35,743 bases of DNA, taken from contig CAZZBJ010000008.1 in NCBI GenBank assembly GCA_964652805.1, positions 1-35,743 on the forward strand, written 5' to 3'. This document shows positions 14,862 through 21,942 of the stretch, piece after piece (positions within the stretch are counted from its first letter, which is position 1; the number at the start of each line of letters is the position of its first letter). The translations under genes and the position numbers were made by a program. The DNA comes from Claveliimonas sp964652805 (lineage in GTDB: Bacteria > Bacillota > Clostridia > Lachnospirales > Lachnospiraceae). The notes beneath the pieces are model-generated. The model made no database searches. It saw only the letters and a program-made list of their open reading frames with translations, and was not told the origin of the DNA.

Positions 14862-14891
14862 TGGACAGTATATCAGATAATCTGCTATACT
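14862..14891 (+). promoter_or_regulatory. Promoter of truA
   Basis: -35 TGGACA (14862-14867), an 18-bp spacer and -10 TATACT (14886-14891), about 50 bases before the truA start. It is a moderate match. A palindrome begins at the end of the -10 box. Confidence 0.5.
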
Positions 14892-14905
14892 AAAACTGGT
14901 TTTAG
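14890..14905. promoter_or_regulatory. Operator-like palindrome at the truA transcription start
   Basis: CTAAAAC (14890-14896) and GTTTTAG (14899-14905) are perfect inverted copies around TG. The site overlaps the end of the truA -10 box and the expected start point, where a bound repressor would block transcription. I cannot assign it to a regulator. A weak AT-rich hairpin is the alternative. Confidence 0.35.
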
Positions 14906-14941
14906 ATTTTTGTGATTTCAGGTTATACGAGGAGGAAGACC

Positions 14942-15679
14942 ATGCGCAATATCAAGCTCACCATAGAATATGACGGCAGCCGATACCAGGGCTGGGTCCG
15001 TCTCGGAAAAAACGAGTCCACAAACACCATCTCCAACAAGATCCTGGAGGTCATCCGGAAGATGACGGGGGAGGACGTAGAGCTCTTCTGCGGCGCCCGC
15101 ACGGAGGTGGGCGTCCACGCCTACGGCCAGACAGCCAGCTTCAAGACGAACACGGACATGAAGGACTATGAGATCCAGCACTATCTGAACCGATATCTTC
15201 CCATGGATATCGCCATCATATCCGTGGAGGACATGCCTGAGCGCTTCCACGCCCAGCTGAACGCAAAGTCAAAGATCTACATCTACCGCGCTACCATCAG
15301 CGACGTGCCCAGCGTGTTTGACTTCAAGTACACCTTCCACTGCTTCCGCAGACCGGACATGGACGCCATGAAGGAGGCCGCGCAGCTTCTCCTTGGAAAG
15401 CACGACTTTAAAAATTTCTCCACCGTAAAGCATAACAAGTCTACGGAGAGGGAGATGTACCGGATCGATATCTACGACGACGGGGAGGAGATGCAGATTT
15501 CCATGCACGCCGACGATTTCCTGCACAACATGCAGCGGACCATTGCGGGCACCCTTCTGGACATTGGCCTCGGGACGAGAAAGCCGAAGGATATCACTGC
15601 TATCTTTGCCGGTGAGCAGGCGGCCAGCGCCTCCTGCGATCCCAAGGGGATGTATCTGCAGGAGGTCCTCTACGACTAA
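14942..15679 (+). CDS. TruA-family tRNA pseudouridine synthase with substituted catalytic Asp
   Basis: 245 residues from the ATG at 14942, set by AGGAGGAAGACC directly before it. The TruA fold is clear: IKLTIEYDGSRYQGW at the start, the active-site loop CGARTEVGVHAYGQ, KSKIYIYRA and DDFLHNMQRTIAGTLLDIG. The active-site loop normally reads RTDAGVHA, with the Asp attacking the target uridine. Here that residue is Glu (E55, codon GAG at 15104-15106). The rest of the pocket (Tyr in IYIYR, Arg in MQRTI) is kept. Family role: pseudouridine at tRNA positions 38-40. This copy may be inactive, a binder or altered in activity, so I do not give the symbol. It stands alone, not beside the usual ribosomal-protein partners. 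Confidence 0.85.
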   Translation: MRNIKLTIEYDGSRYQGWVRLGKNESTNTISNKILEVIRKMTGEDVELFCGARTEVGVHAYGQTASFKTNTDMKDYEIQHYLNRYLPMDIAIISVEDMPERFHAQLNAKSKIYIYRATISDVPSVFDFKYTFHCFRRPDMDAMKEAAQLLLGKHDFKNFSTVKHNKSTEREMYRIDIYDDGEEMQISMHADDFLHNMQRTIAGTLLDIGLGTRKPKDITAIFAGEQAASASCDPKGMYLQEVLYD

Positions 15680-15807
15680 AATAAGGAAAACAAAACCGCT
15701 GCAGGGCAGTCCTTTTTCTGCCTCACATCTGAGTCGCATAATATCCAAGCATACTGGTCATAAGATAGATATTGTCCCCCTGCAGTTTTTCCGGATCTCT
15801 TCGTTAT
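15680..15807. other. Convergent intergenic space after truA and the HD gene
   Basis: 128 bases between two gene ends facing each other. I see a short hairpin (GGCAG...CTGCC) near the truA end and two distant CTGCAG-containing stretches that could pair, but no clear intrinsic terminator on either strand and no credible small gene. Confidence 0.4.
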
Positions 15808-16422
15808 TTATTTGACAGCTTTGCCGTCTGTCAACGTATCCGCCGCCTCTCCGAAGGCATCCCGCTTCTTCATCTTCTCCACCGAGTCCTGGCCCACCCG
15901 CTCCCGCAGCGCCGCCATCCAGGGGATATCTTTTGTCTCCTTCTGCCCGTAGGTGAGCTGCAGCTCGTACTCCAGGGGCAGCCAGGTGGAGAGGTCCGCC
16001 TCGCTGTGCTCTATCAGAGCCTCCAGCTTGTCCATGGCGTTCACAAGCCGGGCCTCCGGCGTCTTCTTCTCCCGAACCTCCCGAAAGATATCCCGCAGCT
16101 CCTCCTGCCGGGGCCGCGGCAAAAGGCGCGCGATCTCCTCCTGCGCCTCTCCTTCTGTCTTTTCATCTTCTCCTGTCTTTTCAAAGGCGGGAATGTCTCC
16201 TGTGATCGCCTCCCCCATATCGTGGAAGAGGGACAGCTCCATGACTCGGTTCATGTCAAGCTCCGGGAACTCATCTCTCACAAGCCAGGCAAACACCAGC
16301 AGGCGGTACACGTGCTCCGCCACGCTCTCATGACGCCCGCTGCTTGTCCAGGAATGTCGGGTATTGCATTTCAGCTTCTCCGCCAGTCCCAGAAAAGTAA
16401 GGAATGTATCGTGATCCATCAT
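15808..16422 (-). CDS. HD-domain hydrolase (YfbR-like 5'-nucleotidase type)
   Basis: 204 residues. HD-family metal motifs: RHESVAEHVYR (first His), LSLFHDMGEAITGD (HD pair) and NAMDKLEALIEHSEA (distal Asp). The order and spacing match HD_3/YfbR-type proteins, which dephosphorylate deoxynucleoside monophosphates in E. coli. The substrate here is unproven. A charged Glu/Lys segment (about 80-110) sits between the metal motifs. It is the last gene of a leftward trio after a patatin-like gene and yjbQ, with gaps of 15 and 19 bases. AGGACAGGA precedes the ATG. Confidence 0.86.
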   Translation of the reverse strand: MMDHDTFLTFLGLAEKLKCNTRHSWTSSGRHESVAEHVYRLLVFAWLVRDEFPELDMNRVMELSLFHDMGEAITGDIPAFEKTGEDEKTEGEAQEEIARLLPRPRQEELRDIFREVREKKTPEARLVNAMDKLEALIEHSEADLSTWLPLEYELQLTYGQKETKDIPWMAALRERVGQDSVEKMKKRDAFGEAADTLTDGKAVK

Positions 16423-16441
16423 TTCGTCCTGTCCTTTTACT

Positions 16442-16846
16442 TTAACCCTCCAGTATCTTCACATAGAAGGTTCTGTTCCTTGGTCCATCAAAGTCGCAGA
16501 AATAGAGATCTTGCCAGAACCCCAGGAGCAGCTCCCCACCGCTCAGGATCATGGTCTGGGAGGGACCAAAGAGAGTGGTCTTCATGTGGGCGTGGGAGTT
16601 GCCCTCCGCATGGCGATAGTGATCCGTCTTCGTGGGGAAGGCCTTCTCAAAGCCCTGGAGCATGTCCCGGACCACATCCGGGTCCGCATTCTCGTTGATG
16701 GTAAAACCGGCTGTCGTGTGGGGCGAGAAGACCACCACGATACCATCCTTTGCGCCGCTCTTTTCAATATCCTCTCTCACCATGTCCGTCACCTTGGTCA
16801 TCTGCTGGACGCCCCTTGTGGAAATGTGATGTTCAAACAAATGCAT
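16442..16846 (-). CDS. yjbQ: YjbQ / UPF0047 family protein
   Basis: 134 residues, standard length. Conserved motifs: FSPHTTAGFTINENADPDV, then HAEGNSHAHMKTTLFGPS, and LLGFWQDLYFCDFDGPRNR near the C-terminus. His and Glu residues in these make a metal-like site. E. coli YjbQ has weak thiamine-phosphate synthase activity, hence the common label 'secondary thiamine-phosphate synthase', but the physiological role is unknown. No thiamine gene is nearby. Confidence 0.93.
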   Translation of the reverse strand: MHLFEHHISTRGVQQMTKVTDMVREDIEKSGAKDGIVVVFSPHTTAGFTINENADPDVVRDMLQGFEKAFPTKTDHYRHAEGNSHAHMKTTLFGPSQTMILSGGELLLGFWQDLYFCDFDGPRNRTFYVKILEG

Positions 16847-16861
16847 CCCTTTGTCCTCCTT

Positions 16862-17719
16862 CTATTTCTCCAGAAATCTCATGAGCTCGTCGTACTCTTT
16901 TCTCATCAGTTTGTAGCCGTGCTCATAAAAATGCATCAGCGTGTCATAGTCCTTCTCCAGCCTAGACACCGTGGGGATGAGAGGACGCAGGACAAAGATC
17001 TTCCCCTCCAATTCAAGCTGCTCTATGAGCTTTATGGTTCTGTTGTACACAATGCTCCTGTTCACAATGGTGCGGATCAGGTTCGGATACTTTTTGTAGG
17101 CTCTCCTATAGAGCTGCACTGTGGCCCTTGACGGCATCTTTCTGCGGTAGCCCGGATTTCTCGTCAGCACGACGATGGATTTGCCGTTTCCGATCTCCAT
17201 GGCCCTCCGAATAGGAATGGAGTCCGCCAGTCCGCCGTCCAGGTAGGGGATGCCGTCCACATTGACCATGGGGCAGATCAGGGGCATGCTGCAGGACGCC
17301 CGGCAGATCTTTGTGAGCCTGTGCCTGTCCGAGTCCTCGGTCATGTACTCAGCCCTTCCTGTCACACAGTTGGTGGTCACGATCTCGCACTCTATGTCCG
17401 AGGCAAAATACGTATCATAGTCAAAGGGGAAAATTTCATTGGGATACCGGTCAAAGACCATGTCCATATCTATCAGGCTTTTCTTTTTGATGGATTTTCG
17501 GAAACCGTAGTAATAATTATATTCCTTCTCCTTGTGGATCATGCAGTCTCTCGTCCTTCCGGGCTGCTTTGACACATAGTCCACCGCATTGCAGCACCCC
17601 GCTGAGACGCCGATGACATAAGATGTGTAGAAATCCTTCTCCATCAGATAATCCAGAGCCCCCGAGGTAAACACGCCTCTGGTCGCTCCGCTTTCCAGTA
17701 CCAATGTTGCTTTAACCAT
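16862..17719 (-). CDS. Patatin-like phospholipase family protein
   Basis: 285 residues. An N-terminal ESGATRGVFTSGALD stretch stands where the oxyanion-hole glycines of patatins lie. The nucleophile elbow is GVSAG, and the catalytic Asp is in YLDGGLADSIPI. It is an expected Ser-Asp dyad acyl hydrolase acting on lipids, cytoplasmic or peripheral, with no signal peptide. The second half (from about 190) is basic and alpha-helical. GGAGG lies 8 bases before the ATG. A -10 match TATAAT (17745-17750) lies upstream, but its -35 would fall in the N gap. Confidence 0.88.
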   Translation of the reverse strand: MVKATLVLESGATRGVFTSGALDYLMEKDFYTSYVIGVSAGCCNAVDYVSKQPGRTRDCMIHKEKEYNYYYGFRKSIKKKSLIDMDMVFDRYPNEIFPFDYDTYFASDIECEIVTTNCVTGRAEYMTEDSDRHRLTKICRASCSMPLICPMVNVDGIPYLDGGLADSIPIRRAMEIGNGKSIVVLTRNPGYRRKMPSRATVQLYRRAYKKYPNLIRTIVNRSIVYNRTIKLIEQLELEGKIFVLRPLIPTVSRLEKDYDTLMHFYEHGYKLMRKEYDELMRFLEK

Positions 17720-17765
17720 ATTGTCCGCCTCCTTTTCAATTTATATTATAAACACATTTCCCACA

Positions 17766-17775
17766 NNNNNNNNNN
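17766..17775. other. Assembly gap (10 N)
   Basis: Ten undetermined bases sit in the divergent promoter region between the patatin-like gene and the ABC-F gene. The real length of missing DNA is unknown, and contigs may have been joined here, so the neighbour relationship across it is not certain. Confidence 0.99.
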
Positions 17776-17804
17776 TTGCTATTTCCGCCTTTTTTTGCTA
17801 AGAT
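17776..17804 (+). promoter_or_regulatory. Promoter of the ABC-F gene
   Basis: -35 TTGCTA (17776-17781, directly after the N run), a 17-bp spacer and -10 TAAGAT (17799-17804). It is a moderate match about 50 bases before the ABC-F start. Confidence 0.45.
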
Positions 17805-17856
17805 AAGCCTTGTATGCAATGAAATCTTGAAAAGAAATCGACAGGAGAAAGATTCT

Positions 17857-19491
17857 ATGATCAGTACAAATAATGTGACACTGCGTGTCGGCAAAAAGGC
17901 TTTGTTTGAAGATGTAAATATCAAATTCACAGAGGGGAACTGCTACGGCCTTATCGGGGCCAACGGGGCGGGAAAATCCACCTTCCTTAAGATCCTCTCC
18001 GGACAGCTTGAGCCAACCAGCGGCGAGGTCATCATCACTCCCGGGGAGCGGCTCTCCTTCCTGCAGCAGGATCATTTTAAATACGATGAGTTCCCTGTCC
18101 TTGACACAGTCATCATGGGAAACGCAAGGCTCTATGAGATCATGAAGGAAAAGGAGATTCTCTACGCAAAAGAGGATTTCACGGACGAGGACGGTATCAA
18201 AGCCAGTGAGCTGGAGGCGGAGTTCGCTGCCATGAACGGCTGGGAGGCGGAGTCCGACGCCGCCTCTCTCTTAAACGGCCTCGGCATTGACACAGACATG
18301 CACTACAGACTGATGAAAGACTTAAATGGTTCCGAGAAGGTGAAGGTCCTGCTGGCCCAGGCTCTCTTTGGCAGTCCGGACATCCTGCTCCTGGACGAGC
18401 CCACCAACCACCTGGACCTGGACGCCATCGCCTGGCTGGAGGAGTTCCTCATCGGCTTTGACAACACGGTCATCGTGGTGTCTCACGACCGCTACTTCCT
18501 CAACAAGGTCTGCACCCAGATCGCGGATATTGACTACGGGAAGATCAAGCTCTATGCCGGAAACTATGACTTCTGGTACGAGTCCAGCCAGCTTCTCATC
18601 CGCCAGATGAAGGAGGCCAACAAGAAAAAGGAGGAAAAGATCAAGGAGCTGCAGGAGTTCATCTCCCGGTTCAGCGCCAACGCCTCCAAGTCCAAACAGG
18701 CCACCTCAAGAAAGCGGGCCCTGGAGAAGATCCAGCTGGACGATATCCAGCCCTCCAGCAGGAAGTACCCCTACATCGACTTCCGCCCCAACCGGGAGAT
18801 CGGAAACGAGGTGCTCACAGTGGACGGCCTCTCCAAAACCATCGACGGAGAGAAGGTGCTGGACAACATCTCCTTCACACTGAACAGGGAGGACAAGGTG
18901 GCATTTGTGGGCGGTAACGAACTGGCAAAGACAACCCTCTTTCAGATCCTCATGGGCGAGATGGCGCCGGACAAAGGAACCTACAAGTGGGGCGTCACCA
19001 CCACACAGGCCTACTTTCCCATGGACTACGGCAGTGAGTTTGACAATGACTGCACCATCGTAGAGTGGCTCACCCAATACTCCGAGGAGAAGGACGCTAC
19101 CTATGTGCGGGGCTTCCTGGGCCGCATGCTCTTCTCCGGGGACGACGGCGTGAAGCGGGTAAAGGTGCTCTCCGGAGGAGAAAGGGTGCGCTGCCTCCTC
19201 TCCAGGATGATGATCTCCGGCGCCAATGTACTCCTCATGAACGAGCCTACTAATCACCTGGACATGGAATCCATCACAGCCCTCAACAACGGAATGATCA
19301 AGTTCCCGGGGGTCATCCTCTTCTCATCCAGGGATCACCAGATCGTCCAGACCACGGCAAACCGTATTATGGAGATCGTGCCCGGCGGAAAGCTGATCGA
19401 CAAGATCACCACCTACGACGAGTACCTGGAGAGCGACGAGATGGCCAGAAAGCGCCAGACTTACATTGTTGCGGAGGGCGAGGACAACTAG
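17857..19491 (+). CDS. ABC-F family ATPase, YkpA type
   Basis: 544 residues from the ATG at 17857, chosen for AGGAG about 9 bases upstream. There are two ABC domains and no membrane segments. Domain 1: Walker A GANGAGKST, degenerate signature LNGSE, Walker B LLLDEPTNHLD and switch VSHDR. A charged linker with FSANASKSKQATSRKR follows (the ABC-F 'P-site' region). Domain 2: atypical Walker A GGNELAKTTL, signature LSGGE, Walker B LLMNEPTNHLD and FSSRDHQ. From memory, B. subtilis YkpA also has NELA-TTLF and a degenerate first signature, so those are family traits. The Asn at residue 462 and Arg at 492, where Asp and His are expected, may be specific. ABC-F proteins act on the ribosome E site. No drug-resistance subtype is evident. 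Confidence 0.9.
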   Translation: MISTNNVTLRVGKKALFEDVNIKFTEGNCYGLIGANGAGKSTFLKILSGQLEPTSGEVIITPGERLSFLQQDHFKYDEFPVLDTVIMGNARLYEIMKEKEILYAKEDFTDEDGIKASELEAEFAAMNGWEAESDAASLLNGLGIDTDMHYRLMKDLNGSEKVKVLLAQALFGSPDILLLDEPTNHLDLDAIAWLEEFLIGFDNTVIVVSHDRYFLNKVCTQIADIDYGKIKLYAGNYDFWYESSQLLIRQMKEANKKKEEKIKELQEFISRFSANASKSKQATSRKRALEKIQLDDIQPSSRKYPYIDFRPNREIGNEVLTVDGLSKTIDGEKVLDNISFTLNREDKVAFVGGNELAKTTLFQILMGEMAPDKGTYKWGVTTTQAYFPMDYGSEFDNDCTIVEWLTQYSEEKDATYVRGFLGRMLFSGDDGVKRVKVLSGGERVRCLLSRMMISGANVLLMNEPTNHLDMESITALNNGMIKFPGVILFSSRDHQIVQTTANRIMEIVPGGKLIDKITTYDEYLESDEMARKRQTYIVAEGEDN

Positions 19492-19582
19492 ACCATCTGT
19501 ATCTCTTCTCCGATATCTTTCGCTTTTGTATGTATTTACCGAAAAATATATGAATTATTATCTTTCATGTAATAGTTTGCAT

Positions 19583-19613
19583 AAAAAAGAGTTCTGATCA
19601 ATTCAGAACTCTT
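19583..19613 (-). terminator. Intrinsic terminator of the leuB-ilvD-ilvB-serC-serA operon
   Basis: An 11-bp perfect stem (AAGAGTTCTGA, 19587-19597, pairs with 19603-19613) has a 5-base loop, followed on the minus strand by six T. The serA stop codon (19598-19600) lies in the loop, so the 5' arm of the stem is coding. Confidence 0.9.
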
Positions 19614-20761
19614 ACTCTTAATACGCCCTCTATGTTCCTCAGGTTGTTCTCCACATTTGCGGGGATATCCGAGTCAATGTCGATCATCGTGTAGGCGTAG
19701 GCTCCTTTGCTCTTGTTTGAAAGGTCGGCGATATTCATGTTGTCGTCCGCCAGGATCTTTGTGAACTGTCCCAGCATGTTGGGCTTATTGTAGTGGAGGA
19801 GCACAATGCGCTTGTTTTCCCCCGGCATGCCCATATCGCAGTCCGGATAGTTGACGGAGTTCTTGATGTTTCCGTACTCCAGATAGTCCATCAGCTGGCG
19901 CACGGCCATCTTCGCACAATTGTCCTCCGACTCCTCTGTGGAAGCCCCCAGGTGGGGGATCACGATGGCTCCCTTCACTCCGGCGATGACCGGTGTCGGG
20001 AAATCGGATACATAGTGTTTCACCTGGCCACTCTCCAGCGCATCGATCATATCCTCCTCGTTGACCAGCACATCCCGGGCAAAATTCAGCACTACCACGC
20101 CCTTTTTCATAAGGCCGATGGCGTTCCTGTCGATCATCCCTCTGTTGTTCTCTGTGGCAGGCACATGGACTGTGATATAGTCGCAGTTCTTGTAGAGCTC
20201 ATCCACCGTCGTTGCATGATGGATGTTTCTGGACAGTCTCCAGGCCGCATCCACGGAGACGTAAGGGTCAAAGCCAAAGACTTCCATGCCCAGACGGATG
20301 CCCGCGTTGGCCACCAGACCGCCGATGGCTCCCAAGCCGATGACTCCCAGCTTCTTGCCCTCCAGTTCACAGCCGACGAAAGCCTTCTTTGCCTTCTCCG
20401 TGTCCCTGGCAATGTTGCCGTCCTCCTCGTTTTCCTGGACCCAGTTGATGCCGCCGATGATATCTCTGGAGGCCAGGAGCATACCGGCGATGACAAGCTC
20501 CTTCACGCCGTTGGCGTTGGCTCCCGGCGTATTGAACACCACAATGCCCTCCTTTGCGCAGCGCTCCAGAGGAATATTGTTGACACCGGCGCCGGCCCGG
20601 GCGATAGCCTTCAGCTCCGGGGAAAATTCCATTTCGTGCATGCCGGCGCTGCGGACAAGCAGTGCGTCTGCTTTTTTAGGATCACTGACAGGTATGTATT
20701 TTTCAGTCATAGCGTCTATTCCCACCTGGGAAATAGGATTGAGGCAATAATAATGATACAT
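19598..20761 (-). CDS. serA: D-3-phosphoglycerate dehydrogenase
   Basis: 387 residues. It oxidises 3-phosphoglycerate to 3-phosphohydroxypyruvate, the first step of serine synthesis. The NAD-binding Rossmann motif is GVIGLGAIGGLVA. The catalytic His is in IPHLGASTEESE and the Arg in NFARDVLV. A C-terminal ACT domain (about 315-387, starting IVLLHYNKPNMLGQFTKIL) is the usual serine-feedback module. The start has AAAGGAG 9 bases upstream and lies only 2 bases after the serC stop, so the two are coupled. The last codons form part of the terminator stem. Confidence 0.96.
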   Translation of the reverse strand: MYHYYCLNPISQVGIDAMTEKYIPVSDPKKADALLVRSAGMHEMEFSPELKAIARAGAGVNNIPLERCAKEGIVVFNTPGANANGVKELVIAGMLLASRDIIGGINWVQENEEDGNIARDTEKAKKAFVGCELEGKKLGVIGLGAIGGLVANAGIRLGMEVFGFDPYVSVDAAWRLSRNIHHATTVDELYKNCDYITVHVPATENNRGMIDRNAIGLMKKGVVVLNFARDVLVNEEDMIDALESGQVKHYVSDFPTPVIAGVKGAIVIPHLGASTEESEDNCAKMAVRQLMDYLEYGNIKNSVNYPDCDMGMPGENKRIVLLHYNKPNMLGQFTKILADDNMNIADLSNKSKGAYAYTMIDIDSDIPANVENNLRNIEGVLRVRVLN

Positions 20762-20763
20762 GA

Positions 20764-21846
20764 TTATAAGTTCTCCTTTTCAAATTGTGCCATAAAGTCC
20801 ACCAGTGCCTGCACGCCTTCATAGGGCATTGCATTGTAAATGCTCGCTCTCATGCCGCCCACGGTGCGGTGCCCCTTCAGGTTCTCAAGCCTCGCCTCCT
20901 TCGCTTCAGCAACGAATTTCGCATCCAGCTCCTCGTCTCCTGTCACAAAGGGCACATTCATAAGAGAGCGGTCTTCTTTACGGACAGTTCCCTTGAACAG
21001 ACGGCTCTGATCCAGGAAATCATATAGAAGAGCAGCCTTCTTTTCGTTCCGCTCCTTCATCGCCGCAAGGCCACCCTGGGCCTTCAGCCACTTGAACACC
21101 TTGCCGCAGATGTAAATGCCGTAGGCAGGCGGCGTATTGTAGAGGGACCCTGCGTCCGCATGGGTCTTGTACTTCAGCATGGTGGGTGTGCCGGGGAGCA
21201 CATCGTCTGTAATGAGATCCTCCCGGATGATGACGATGACCACGCCTGCAGGCCCGATGTTCTTCTGCACGCCGCCGTAGATGACGCCGTACTTTGTCAC
21301 ATCCACAGGCTCGGAGAGGAAGCAGGAGGACACATCTGCCACCAGCGTCTTCCCCTTTGTGTTTGGGAGTGTCTTGAACTTCGTGCCGTAAATGGTGTTG
21401 TTCTCACATATGTACACATAGTCTGCATCCGGGGAGACGGGCAGATCCGAGCAGTCCGGAATATAGGAAAATGTCTTGTCTTCCGACGAGGCGATCTTGT
21501 TCACCTTCCCGTATTTCTGCGCATCCTGGTATGCCTTTTTCGCCCATTGGCCGGTGACGATATAGTCCGCCACCTTGTTTTTCATTAAATTCATGGGGAT
21601 CATGGCAAACTGCTGGGACGCTCCCCCCTGCAGGAAGAGGACCTTGTAGTTGTCCGGTATCTGCATCAGCTCCCGGATGTCCGCTTCCGCTTCCTCAATA
21701 ATCCCGGCAAATGCCTTTGAGCGGTGACTCATTTCCATCACGGACATGCCCGTTCCCCTGTAATCTAACATCTCGTCTGCTGCTTCTCTGAGGACTTCTT
21801 CCGGCAGCACGGCCGGTCCTGCTGAAAAATTGTACACTCTGCTCAT
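20764..21846 (-). CDS. serC: Phosphoserine aminotransferase
   Basis: 360 residues from the ATG at 21844-21846, set by GGAGGGAAC directly upstream; the open frame 12 codons further up has no ribosome site. Motifs: VYNFSAGPAVLPEEVL, LFLQGGASQQFAMIPMNL, VADVSSCFLSEP (PLP-ring Asp), and GGVQKNIGPAG with the PLP Lys. GHRTVGGMRASIYNAMP is at the end. It turns 3-phosphohydroxypyruvate and glutamate into phosphoserine. serA follows; no phosphoserine phosphatase (serB) is in the window. Confidence 0.96.
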   Translation of the reverse strand: MSRVYNFSAGPAVLPEEVLREAADEMLDYRGTGMSVMEMSHRSKAFAGIIEEAEADIRELMQIPDNYKVLFLQGGASQQFAMIPMNLMKNKVADYIVTGQWAKKAYQDAQKYGKVNKIASSEDKTFSYIPDCSDLPVSPDADYVYICENNTIYGTKFKTLPNTKGKTLVADVSSCFLSEPVDVTKYGVIYGGVQKNIGPAGVVIVIIREDLITDDVLPGTPTMLKYKTHADAGSLYNTPPAYGIYICGKVFKWLKAQGGLAAMKERNEKKAALLYDFLDQSRLFKGTVRKEDRSLMNVPFVTGDEELDAKFVAEAKEARLENLKGHRTVGGMRASIYNAMPYEGVQALVDFMAQFEKENL

Positions 21847-21942
21847 AGTTGTTCCCTCCGATTTCTTTACTCTGAAACACAATACCTTCCGGGCAGTCCA
21901 AAAAGCGCAATCCTGCCTGTTGCCCTGCTTAAAGTTTGTTTT

